DNA from: a bacterium
GTDB taxonomy: Bacteria; Desulfobacterota; Anaeroferrophillalia; Anaeroferrophillales; Tharpellaceae
Assembly: GCA_029935295.1 (NCBI GenBank)
Contig: JAOZKP010000138.1
Location: 1 to 7,392 of the forward strand
Length of the DNA stretch: 7,392 bases
Reading direction: 5' to 3'
Positions 1 to 7,366 of this stretch are shown one piece after another (position 1 is the stretch's first letter; every line of letters begins with the position of its first letter). Made by a program: the position numbers and the translations under genes. The notes beneath the pieces were generated by a model. The model saw only the letters and a list, made by a program, of their open reading frames with translations. It did not search any database and was not told the origin of the DNA.

Positions 1-98
1 GCGATAAAAAGTGAATTGGTTGCAAAAAAATGATCCATAAGGTAGAAAACAAATTTGGTTAGGCTCGGATTTGTAGAAATTAAAAAAAGTTGGGAGCT
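1..98 (+). other. A/T-rich leader upstream of the first gene; possible end of an upstream CDS
   Basis: No complete gene is present. Frame 1 reads AIKSELVAKK and then stops at TGA 31-33, which could be the lysine-rich tail of an upstream gene on the same strand. Ten codons are too few to prove it. A weak sigma70-like pair is also visible: TTGCAA at 20-25 and TAGAAA at 43-48 with a 17-base spacer, each matching four of six consensus positions. In sequence this A/T-rich such matches arise easily by chance. The purine-rich GGGAG at 92-96 sits just before the first gene and is its likely ribosome binding site, although its distance to the ATG is unusually short. Confidence 0.25.
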
Positions 99-1883
99 AT
101 GGCAAAGATTATTTTAGCCTGCAGTCAGAAACCGTTAGCGGCTTTTATTGAAACTGCACTTGCGGAATTTGATGTGGATTGTCGAAATGTTGTTGATACT
201 GCCGCCCTGACGGTAATGATAGATGTTCTGCAGCCGGATGTTATTCTGCTCAATTCCGGTTTTCCAACCCCAGATGAAAATGCGGCTCTGTTGGCAGAAC
301 TTCAGGCGGGTGCGCAGGCCCCGGTTCTTTCTATCTGTGAGCCGACCGAAATTATTCTGGCAGATGATGGCGGTGAAAAACAGCCGGCGCCGCCTGGTGT
401 TTTAATACTGCCTTTTGGTAAAGATGATCTGCTGCAAAAGATTGAAAAAATTACTGGCCTTACATTAGTAAAAAAGAGTGACCTGGAGCCGGCTGTTGAA
501 AAAGCTGTAGCCGCATCTGTAGAAGATTTGTTCGACGTAGATTTACAACCGGAAGAGTCCGAAGAGAAGGATGAAGCTATGGGAAAAGTTGAAGCTGAAA
601 CTGTCAAAACCTTTGAACTGACTGAGATTGTCGAAGAGGGTTTGCCGCTTGATGAACTTCCTGACAGTGCTGCTGGCGGGAGTTTGTTGACTGAACCTGG
701 CGAACTTGCAGCAGAAGTCGGTTTTGTGGAAGAAGAGGTTAGTGAGAAGAAAGTTAGTTCAATTGCAGTAGATGCTGCCGATTTGGATCTTGATGATTTT
801 AGTGACAGTCTTGATGATTTAGAGTCTGATTTTCAGGAGACGTTACCTCCGGAATCCGGAGCCGTTGCGGCGGCCGGTGAAAATGAGGACACAATTTTGC
901 CGGAAACTGCACTGCCGTCTGAAGTTGTTGTTGGGAATGAAGGGGCGATTTTAGAAGAGACTGCTGTCGTTGCTTTAGAGAGCGAGTTTGAATTGCCGAC
1001 GGTCGAAACCGATATGAAAAGTCCGGAAAAACAACCGGAACCAGTTGTCGGTGATCTTGATGATTTGCTGGATGACGATGATTTTACTGAGGTTGAGATC
1101 CTGGAAGCTGAAGATCCGGTGCTGGCTGGCTTGAAGAGTGCCGGATTAACCCCGGAAGTAGAAGTCCCGGCAGTTGAGAGCGAACCGGTAGATACTGAAA
1201 AAGATGACAACTTGGCCGATGATGATTTAGATGATTTAAATGACTATGAAGATCTTTTAGATGGAGTGGCGGCGGTTAGAGATGACTCTGATGAGGATTC
1301 TCTTGCCGGAGAAGCGGCTGTTTCTGATGCAGAAGTTCAATCAAACGCAGACTCTGCGGCTGAATTTGTGGAAATGCCGCGGCCGGAAGAGGTGTCGCCT
1401 CCGGAGTTAACTCTGATAGTTGCGTCGCCCGGTGTTGCAGATAATGATACTGTTATACAGGATGCTGAACCAGAAATTGAGTTGCCGGAGGATTACATCG
1501 AAGACGAAGATTTAATGTCAGAAAATGTTGATGCCGGGCCGAAGATCGAATCTCAATCTGAATTTCAGACTCCTGTGCCCCCGGTGCAAGTGACTGCTGC
1601 CCCATCTTCGGCAGAACCCCGGGTGTTCACTGAGCCGCAGTCGCTGGATTTTTCACAGCAGATTGAAGGTATGACGCAGGAGTGGAGTAAGCAGCTTTTA
1701 CAGACTACTTATGCGAGTATGGATAAAATGATTAAGGCGATTGGAGATCTGGCGCCGACCATTGTCAATCAGGTCGCCCGGGAAGTCATTCCGCCGCTGG
1801 CGGAAAAAGTTATTAAAGCTGAAATTGCCCGCCTGGAAGAGCAGCTGAAACTGGAAGAGGGTGAGGAAGAGTCTGATAGTTGA
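99..1883 (+). CDS. Acidic scaffold-like protein: degenerate receiver domain, long disordered linker, PopZ-like helical C-terminus
   Basis: The protein is 594 residues from ATG 99. A TTG at 90 would add only three residues (MGA). I prefer the ATG because MAKIILAC is the natural first strand of a receiver fold and GGGAG lies at 92-96, though only two bases upstream. Residues 1-124 look like a CheY-type fold. The acidic pair after strand 1 is replaced by C8/S9, the phospho-acceptor Asp by N52 (in VILLNSGFP), and the Lys of the usual KPF by L104 (LPF), so phosphorylation is not expected. Residues 126-515 are rich in Asp, Glu, Pro and Ala, look disordered, and repeat LDDL/LDDF patches. Residues 516-585 are helical, with EVIPPLAEKVIKAEIARL at 562-579. 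From memory this tail resembles the C-terminal assembly helix of the polar scaffold PopZ and tails of deltaproteobacterial receiver-like proteins. There is no signal peptide or membrane segment, so it is cytoplasmic. A scaffold or localisation role is inference; the precise function is unknown. Confidence 0.9.
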   Translation: MAKIILACSQKPLAAFIETALAEFDVDCRNVVDTAALTVMIDVLQPDVILLNSGFPTPDENAALLAELQAGAQAPVLSICEPTEIILADDGGEKQPAPPGVLILPFGKDDLLQKIEKITGLTLVKKSDLEPAVEKAVAASVEDLFDVDLQPEESEEKDEAMGKVEAETVKTFELTEIVEEGLPLDELPDSAAGGSLLTEPGELAAEVGFVEEEVSEKKVSSIAVDAADLDLDDFSDSLDDLESDFQETLPPESGAVAAAGENEDTILPETALPSEVVVGNEGAILEETAVVALESEFELPTVETDMKSPEKQPEPVVGDLDDLLDDDDFTEVEILEAEDPVLAGLKSAGLTPEVEVPAVESEPVDTEKDDNLADDDLDDLNDYEDLLDGVAAVRDDSDEDSLAGEAAVSDAEVQSNADSAAEFVEMPRPEEVSPPELTLIVASPGVADNDTVIQDAEPEIELPEDYIEDEDLMSENVDAGPKIESQSEFQTPVPPVQVTAAPSSAEPRVFTEPQSLDFSQQIEGMTQEWSKQLLQTTYASMDKMIKAIGDLAPTIVNQVAREVIPPLAEKVIKAEIARLEEQLKLEEGEEESDS

Positions 1884-1961
1884 CAAAATTTATAGAAGTT
1901 CCGGTTCCGCCGGATTGGGTAGTACAATAATTACAAAGAAAGAGAATAGTGATAAAAGAAT

Positions 1962-4640
1962 ATGGCAAACTTAAATAACCAACTTGAAAAAAATTACGAC
2001 CCCCTTAAAATAGAAGCTAAATGGTATAAATTCTGGGAAGAAAAAAAATGTTTTGCCGCTGATCCCGAAGCTGAAGGTGAGCCTTTTTCAATGGTCATCC
2101 CGCCGCCGAATGTTACTGGCGTACTGCATATGGGGCATGCTTTAAATAATCTGCTGCAGGATATTCTCGCCCGCTACCAGCGGCAGCAGGGACGCAATGT
2201 TCTGTGGATGCCGGGTACTGATCACGCCGGGATAGCGACCCAGAATGTGGTCGAGAAACAGCTCGCCGCTGAAGGTTTGGGGCGGCATGATGTTGGGCGT
2301 GAGAAGTTTATTGAGAAAGTCTGGCAGTGGCGGGAGGAGTCGGGCGGCACGATTATCAATCAGCTCAAACGTTTAGGCTCATCCTGTGACTGGAGCCGGG
2401 AACGTTTTACGATGGATGAAGGGCTTTCGAAGGCCGTGCGTGAGGTTTTTGTTTCCCTTTATGAGAAAGGCCTGATTTATCAGGGTGACTATATCATTAA
2501 TTGGTGTCCGCGCTGTCATACGGCGCTTTCCGATTTGGAAGTTGAGTTTGAAGAGCATAATGACGGCAAACTTTGGGATCTTGAGTATCCTTTAGCCGAT
2601 GGCTCTGGCTCGATCATTGTTTCAACGACACGGCCGGAAACCATGCTTGGTGATACGGCGGTAGCGGTTAACGGTAGCGATGAGCGTTATCGGGAGATGA
2701 TCGGCAAAGAGGTGCTTCTGCCGCTGATGAATCGTAAGATTCCGATTGTTGCCGATGACTATGTTGACAGTGAATTCGGCTCTGGCGCGGTCAAGATTAC
2801 ACCGGCTCACGATGCCAATGACTTTGAAGTCGGTCTGCGCCATAAGCTTGAGATTATCAAGGTTATGGATGAAGCGGGACTGATGAATGATAACGCCGGG
2901 GTTTACGCCGGTCTGACCCGGGAAGCCTGCCGCGAGCAGGTGATTAAAGATCTGGCTGAGCTTGATCTGCTGCCGGCAATTAAAGATTATCAGCATAATG
3001 TCGGTCACTGTTACCGTTGCCAGACCATAATTGAGCCCTATCTCTCAAATCAGTGGTTTGTCAAGATTAAGCCGCTGGCAGAGCGGGCTCTGGCCGCGGT
3101 AAAAGAGGGTGATACCAAAATTATTCCCCAGAACTGGGAGAAGACCTATTTTAACTGGATGGAGAATATTCGCGATTGGTGCGTCTCGCGCCAGATCTGG
3201 TGGGGCCATCGTATTCCCGCCTGGTATTGCGAGGATTGCGGCAAGATGATCGTTGCCCGGGAAGATCCGGATGCCTGTCCGGAATGTTCCGGTACTAATC
3301 TGCGTCAGGAGACCGATGTTCTTGATACCTGGTTTTCATCCGGCCTCTGGCCCTTTTCGACTATGGGCTGGCCGGAATCGACCGCTACTTTAAAGAAATA
3401 TTATCCTACTTCAGTTCTGGTTACCGGTTTTGATATCCTCTTTTTCTGGGTCGCCCGGATGATGATGATGGGGCTTGAATGTATGGATGAGGTTCCGTTC
3501 AAGGATGTCTATATCCATGCCCTGGTTCGCGATGAACATGGTCAGAAGATGAGTAAGTCGAAGGGTAATGTCATCGATCCTCTGATAATTATCGATAAGT
3601 ACGGGGCCGATGCCCTTAGGTTTACGTTGGCGGCTTTTGCAGCCCAGGGGCGGGATGTCAGCCTCTCGGAAGCGCGGATCAGCGGCTACCGCAACTTTGT
3701 CAATAAACTCTGGAATGCGGCTCGTTTCACATTGATGAATATTGAGGATTTTGACCCAGAGACGCAAATTGCCGGGCGGGAGCTTTCGCTGTCTGAGCGT
3801 TGGATCAGACACCGCCTGAACCGGACAACCGCAGAAGTAGTTGCGGCCCTGGATGAGTATCGTTTCAATGATGCTGCCCAGGCGCTTTACCAATTTACCT
3901 GGCATGAGTTTTGTGATTGGTATCTGGAACTTACCAAACCTGATCTTTTTCAGAGTGAAGATTTGATTCGGAAAACGACGGCCCAGACCGTACTCTATCA
4001 GACTTTGGAACAGGTTTTAAGGCTCCTGCATCCAATTATGCCGTTTGTTTGTGAAGAGATCTGGCAGACTCTGCCGCATACGGCGGCAATGCCGGAGAGT
4101 ATTATGCAGACCGCTTTTCCGGCAGCTGATGTCGAAGTGGAAGATTTTCCGGCAGCGGCTGATATGGATCAGGTTATGGCAGTAATCACAGCGGTTAGAA
4201 ATATTCGCGGCGAGATGAATCTCTCGCCGGGTCAGCGTCTGGAAGCGGTGGTAACCGGGCCGGATGCCGTCGCCATTGCAGCTCTGCAAAAGAGTACCGC
4301 CGCAATCATCAATATTGCCCGTTTGACATCCTTAACTATCGATTCCGCAGCCCAGCGGCCGCCGCAGTCAGCTGCCGGGCTGGCTGCAGGTTTTGAGATC
4401 TTCGTTCCGCTTAAAGGCTTGGTCGATTTTGCCCAGGAGAGTGCCCGCCTGGCAAAAGAGCTTAAAAAAACCGAGAAAGAATTTTCCGGAGTTAACAATA
4501 AACTCAGCAATGAAAAATTTCTTGCCAAAGCTCCGCCGCAGATTATTGAGAAAGAGCAGGGTAAACATCAGGAACTCAGTCTTAAACTCGAGAAACTAAA
4601 AACCAGTATCAAGACTCTAGAGCAGGTCACCGGATCTTGA
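1962..4640 (+). CDS. valS: Valine--tRNA ligase (valyl-tRNA synthetase)
   Basis: This cytoplasmic class I synthetase attaches valine to tRNA(Val) using ATP and hydrolyses mischarged Thr-tRNA(Val). It has 892 residues, in the range of the shorter bacterial ValRS forms. The N-terminal YDPLKIEAKWYKFWEE is typical and supports the start. The HIGH signature appears as HMGH (56-59) after PPPNVTGVL, and KMSKS is exact at 529-533. The CP1 editing domain spans about 190-340 and includes STTRPETMLGDTAVAV (221-236) and the HDANDFEVG region (H283, D284, D287). Zinc-type cysteine pairs occur at C182/C185, C350/C353, C423/C426 and C439/C442. The family-typical DVLDTWFSSGLWPFS lies at 452-466. An anticodon-binding helical domain covers about 610-740, and the Lys-rich C-terminal coiled coil that contacts tRNA covers about 820-888. 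The gene starts 78 bases after the acidic protein and stops 10 bases before the kinase. No T-box or attenuator is visible in the short upstream gap. All key residues are present and the gene appears intact. Confidence 0.98.
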   Translation: MANLNNQLEKNYDPLKIEAKWYKFWEEKKCFAADPEAEGEPFSMVIPPPNVTGVLHMGHALNNLLQDILARYQRQQGRNVLWMPGTDHAGIATQNVVEKQLAAEGLGRHDVGREKFIEKVWQWREESGGTIINQLKRLGSSCDWSRERFTMDEGLSKAVREVFVSLYEKGLIYQGDYIINWCPRCHTALSDLEVEFEEHNDGKLWDLEYPLADGSGSIIVSTTRPETMLGDTAVAVNGSDERYREMIGKEVLLPLMNRKIPIVADDYVDSEFGSGAVKITPAHDANDFEVGLRHKLEIIKVMDEAGLMNDNAGVYAGLTREACREQVIKDLAELDLLPAIKDYQHNVGHCYRCQTIIEPYLSNQWFVKIKPLAERALAAVKEGDTKIIPQNWEKTYFNWMENIRDWCVSRQIWWGHRIPAWYCEDCGKMIVAREDPDACPECSGTNLRQETDVLDTWFSSGLWPFSTMGWPESTATLKKYYPTSVLVTGFDILFFWVARMMMMGLECMDEVPFKDVYIHALVRDEHGQKMSKSKGNVIDPLIIIDKYGADALRFTLAAFAAQGRDVSLSEARISGYRNFVNKLWNAARFTLMNIEDFDPETQIAGRELSLSERWIRHRLNRTTAEVVAALDEYRFNDAAQALYQFTWHEFCDWYLELTKPDLFQSEDLIRKTTAQTVLYQTLEQVLRLLHPIMPFVCEEIWQTLPHTAAMPESIMQTAFPAADVEVEDFPAAADMDQVMAVITAVRNIRGEMNLSPGQRLEAVVTGPDAVAIAALQKSTAAIINIARLTSLTIDSAAQRPPQSAAGLAAGFEIFVPLKGLVDFAQESARLAKELKKTEKEFSGVNNKLSNEKFLAKAPPQIIEKEQGKHQELSLKLEKLKTSIKTLEQVTGS

Positions 4641-4650
4641 CGGGAAATTA

Positions 4651-7287
4651 ATGGCAAGCCGAACCTACCTTAAATTTTTAGCAATATCTATAGCTGCCCT
4701 TCTCCTTTTTTCAATGGCAGGCTACTTTTTTTACAGCAATGTCAGCCGTAATTTTGTTCGCGAAGTTCAGCAGGAACAAGGGGCTGTGGCGGAACGGGTG
4801 GTTGATAATATGGAGAACTATTTTGTCCGGGTTCGCCAGACGGTCAAATCAGTTCTCGATTTTACTCCCTGCCGGGTCGAAGATATAAGTGCGATTACCT
4901 CACGTCGATTCCGCCTCCTATGGGATATCTATCCCGAAATCACCCACCTTATATTTTTAAGTGCAGATGATGAGGTTTATTACACCGGCAACGACGGTGA
5001 TTTTATGCCTCTGGGCCTGCCGCTGCAGGATGTCTATGAGTGGCAGTATTTTGCCGTTGATCTCTGGAGTGAAACAGAAGATACCGATTTACATCAACAT
5101 CTTACTGTTTTGATGCGTTACGTTCCCGAACTTGAAAAAGTTATGCCGGTACCGATGATTATTTTTACTAAACGAGTGGTGGTCGCTGGTAAGTATGCCG
5201 GTTTGATGCTGGTTCCCTATCAACTTGATTTTCTTTTTGATAGCTGCTGCCGGAGTGTTACGGTTGATAAACGGCATGAAGTGGTGGTCGCCGACAGTCG
5301 CGGACAGGTGATTTTTTCATCGATAAAGGGCCTGCTGTTTAACGATTTTTATCCGGCTTACAGCAGTGCCGTTACGTCCGATCTGCTTTTTGACAGGGAT
5401 GGACAGTTTTCACGACTGGATCGGAAACAGGTTCCGGATGTGCTGGCAGCTTTGAGTAACCGCAATCCGTTTTCCGCAACCTGGAAGTTTACGGGTAAGG
5501 ACGAAAAAAGTTTGCGAAAGGTTTTTCTGGCATCATTTCGGAATATGCAGTTGATTACCTCTGACTGGACGGTAATGGTGGCAACCCCACAGCTGAAGGC
5601 TAATGAACTTGCCTGGCGACTGCTTTTGCCGATCATTCTGTTGTGTTTTCTGTCACTGCTTCTGATTGTCGCGATCTCTTTTGTTATGCTCCGGCGTCTG
5701 GATCATTTTGCCCAGGAGAGTGCTATTTATAAGGCGGGTCTGACCGCAAGTGTTGACGGAGTGGTGGTGCTTGATGTTCAGGGTCGTTATCTGTTTGTCA
5801 ATCAGCCTTATTGCGAAATTTTGGGAACTTCGCCAAGTGAAATTGTCGGCACTATGTATCAGAATGATCCGGTAAATTTAACCGCTATGGGTTTACCACA
5901 GGATATCTTTGCGCATCTGGCCCTGCGCGGCCGCTGGCAGGGGGTGGTGACATACCGCAAGGTTGGTGAGAAACCGTCTTTTGAAGTGAGTCAGAATTTT
6001 TCCGAGATCTATCGTGACGGCAGTAAGGTTGGTTATATCAGCAACCTTCATGATGTCAGTGAAGAGCGGCGCCTGCAGCGTGAGGTTGCGGTCTACAGTG
6101 AATTCCTGCATAAAGAGGTGGAACGCCAGACCGAGGTTATTGTGCAGACCCAGAAAATGGAGACCGTCGGTATCCTGGCGGCCGGTTTCGCCCATGATTT
6201 TAATAACCTGCTAGCCAGTATGCACGGTAATATTGAACTGCTGGAGATGATGATTGAGAGTTCTCCGACAAAATGTTTTCGTTATATCGATAAAATTAAA
6301 CAGGCATCGATGCAGGCGGCAGATCTCACCAGTCAGATTCTGTTGTTCTCACGGCGGGATATTGGTGGAACCGAGATTTTGAGCGTAGTCGAACTGGTGG
6401 AATCAGCTCTGGCATTGGTGCCGCCGGCAATCCCGGCCCTGATAGTCTGTGACTATCTCGAAGACAGCAATGATGTAAGATTGGATGTTGATCGCTCGGC
6501 ATTAGTTCAGGCTTTACTTAATCTTATCCTTAATGCCGGAGAATCTTTTGCCGAGGATCAGGATGAATCCCGGATCAGTATTGTTGCCAAAGTTAAATTT
6601 GTCGATCGTTATTTAGGCCAGCGTTTTAATCTGGTTCCCGGTAAATGGTATTGCGAATTGACAATCTCAGACAACGGCAGCGGCATCCCCCCGGCAATGA
6701 TGAAGCGTATCTTTGATCCGTTCTTCAGTACCAAGGAGTGGTCAACCCGGAAAGGCACCGGTTTAGGTTTGCCGATTGCTTATCGTACTATTGCTAACCA
6801 TGAGGGGATTATTACGGTAAATTCAGAAGTTGGGGGCGGCAGTTCCTTTGTGGTCTACCTGCCGATCGCCAGCGGTGTGAAAAGAGAGGCTCCGGCGGAA
6901 CTGGTCGAAGAAGTTGCACATGACCTCAACTCAAAGAGAATTTTGGTGGTTGAGGATGAAGCCCTTTTAAGTGATAGTGTCAAGGTTCTGCTTGAACTGC
7001 GCGGGGCCCGGGTCGAGACTGCCGCTAACGGTCGCGAGGCCTTGAAAGTGTTGTCGAACTCAGTGATTGACCTGATTATTCTTGACCTGATTATGCCGGA
7101 GATGAACGGCGAGGATTTTCTGACCGAAATGGAGCGTTTACAGATTAAAATTCCAGTTATCGTAATGACCGGAACCGTCAATGAAGGTTTTCGCGTCTGT
7201 AAGCTCTTTCCCGTGGTTCTGGAAGTTCTGGAAAAGCCATTTTCCCAGAAAAAACTCCTGCAACTCTGCAGCGAATTATCTGGTTAA
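4651..7287 (+). CDS. Membrane-bound hybrid sensor histidine kinase (Cache-PAS-HisKA-HATPase-receiver)
   Basis: This 878-residue inner-membrane sensor autophosphorylates on histidine and can pass phosphate to its own receiver. TM1 is at about 7-28. A periplasmic sensor region at about 30-318 is probably a double Cache domain; WQYFAVDLW at 131-139 fits the Cache-type aromatic core. TM2 is at about 322-347. There is no obvious HAMP; a PAS domain follows directly (about 355-470), then a short coiled coil (about 470-500). The H-box is GFAHDFNNLL with phospho-acceptor H515, typical of the HDFNN kinase class. The ATPase domain shows an N-box (N624, N628), G1 (DNGSGIP, 674-680), F-box (FDPFFSTKE, 688-696) and G2 (GTGLGLP, 702-708). 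The C-terminal receiver (about 762-876) has E768/D769/E770, phospho-acceptor D812, T840 and K862, so it should be functional. It begins 10 bases after valS, with a weak GGGA at 4642-4645 as ribosome site. No output domain or partner regulator lies in the window, and the ligand is unknown. Confidence 0.96.
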   Translation: MASRTYLKFLAISIAALLLFSMAGYFFYSNVSRNFVREVQQEQGAVAERVVDNMENYFVRVRQTVKSVLDFTPCRVEDISAITSRRFRLLWDIYPEITHLIFLSADDEVYYTGNDGDFMPLGLPLQDVYEWQYFAVDLWSETEDTDLHQHLTVLMRYVPELEKVMPVPMIIFTKRVVVAGKYAGLMLVPYQLDFLFDSCCRSVTVDKRHEVVVADSRGQVIFSSIKGLLFNDFYPAYSSAVTSDLLFDRDGQFSRLDRKQVPDVLAALSNRNPFSATWKFTGKDEKSLRKVFLASFRNMQLITSDWTVMVATPQLKANELAWRLLLPIILLCFLSLLLIVAISFVMLRRLDHFAQESAIYKAGLTASVDGVVVLDVQGRYLFVNQPYCEILGTSPSEIVGTMYQNDPVNLTAMGLPQDIFAHLALRGRWQGVVTYRKVGEKPSFEVSQNFSEIYRDGSKVGYISNLHDVSEERRLQREVAVYSEFLHKEVERQTEVIVQTQKMETVGILAAGFAHDFNNLLASMHGNIELLEMMIESSPTKCFRYIDKIKQASMQAADLTSQILLFSRRDIGGTEILSVVELVESALALVPPAIPALIVCDYLEDSNDVRLDVDRSALVQALLNLILNAGESFAEDQDESRISIVAKVKFVDRYLGQRFNLVPGKWYCELTISDNGSGIPPAMMKRIFDPFFSTKEWSTRKGTGLGLPIAYRTIANHEGIITVNSEVGGGSSFVVYLPIASGVKREAPAELVEEVAHDLNSKRILVVEDEALLSDSVKVLLELRGARVETAANGREALKVLSNSVIDLIILDLIMPEMNGEDFLTEMERLQIKIPVIVMTGTVNEGFRVCKLFPVVLEVLEKPFSQKKLLQLCSELSG

Positions 7288-7304
7288 AAGTAGAGGAAGC
7301 AACA

Positions 7305-7366
7305 ACCCCAATCGAGATGGCGCGGACAGGCACTGGGGTCAGGCTTGACTTATGGGTATTATGTCA
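7305..7366. repeat. REP-like imperfect palindromic element downstream of the kinase gene (candidate)
   Basis: ACCCCA (7305-7310) can pair with TGGGGT (7334-7339) around a 23-base loop. Nested in and after this are GTCA (7338-7341) with TGAC (7346-7349), four bases apart, and TGAC (7346-7349) with GTCA (7363-7366). The core GGACAGGCACTGGGGTCAGG (7324-7343) resembles, from memory, dispersed extragenic sequences of the 'GGGACAGGCACC...GGGGTCAGG' kind found near REP-associated (Y1, IS200-like) transposases in many proteobacteria. No transposase gene is present, and a single copy cannot prove repetition. It is not a typical intrinsic terminator because no T-run follows any of the stems, but it could still end or stabilise the operon transcript. 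Confidence 0.4.

Noticed and set aside
99..470. Calling the first gene a functional response regulator that is phosphorylated by the downstream kinase
   Set aside because: The acceptor Asp, the acidic pair and the conserved Lys are all replaced, so standard phosphotransfer is not expected.
833..1210. Long open frames on the opposite strand inside the acidic gene
   Set aside because: The Ser/Thr-rich product is the mirror of Asp/Glu/Ala-rich codons on the coding strand. It has no recognisable domain and no ribosome site. The same applies to the antisense frames within valS and the kinase.
1880..1885. Perfect TTGACA hexamer overlapping the stop codon of the first gene, as a -35 box for valS
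   Set aside because: No acceptable -10 hexamer occurs 16-18 bases downstream. The TACAAT at 1923-1928 is 37 bases away and has no matching -35 at proper distance, so no promoter is called, although a valS promoter in this gap cannot be excluded.
1900..1914. Hairpin TCCGG/CCGGA with a five-base loop between the first gene and valS
   Set aside because: The stem is only five base pairs and no T-run follows, so it does not qualify as an intrinsic terminator. CCGG is also frequent throughout these genes.
1884..1961. T-box or amino-acid-responsive leader upstream of valS
   Set aside because: The gap is 78 bases, far too short for a T-box, with no T-box core sequence and no valine-rich leader peptide.
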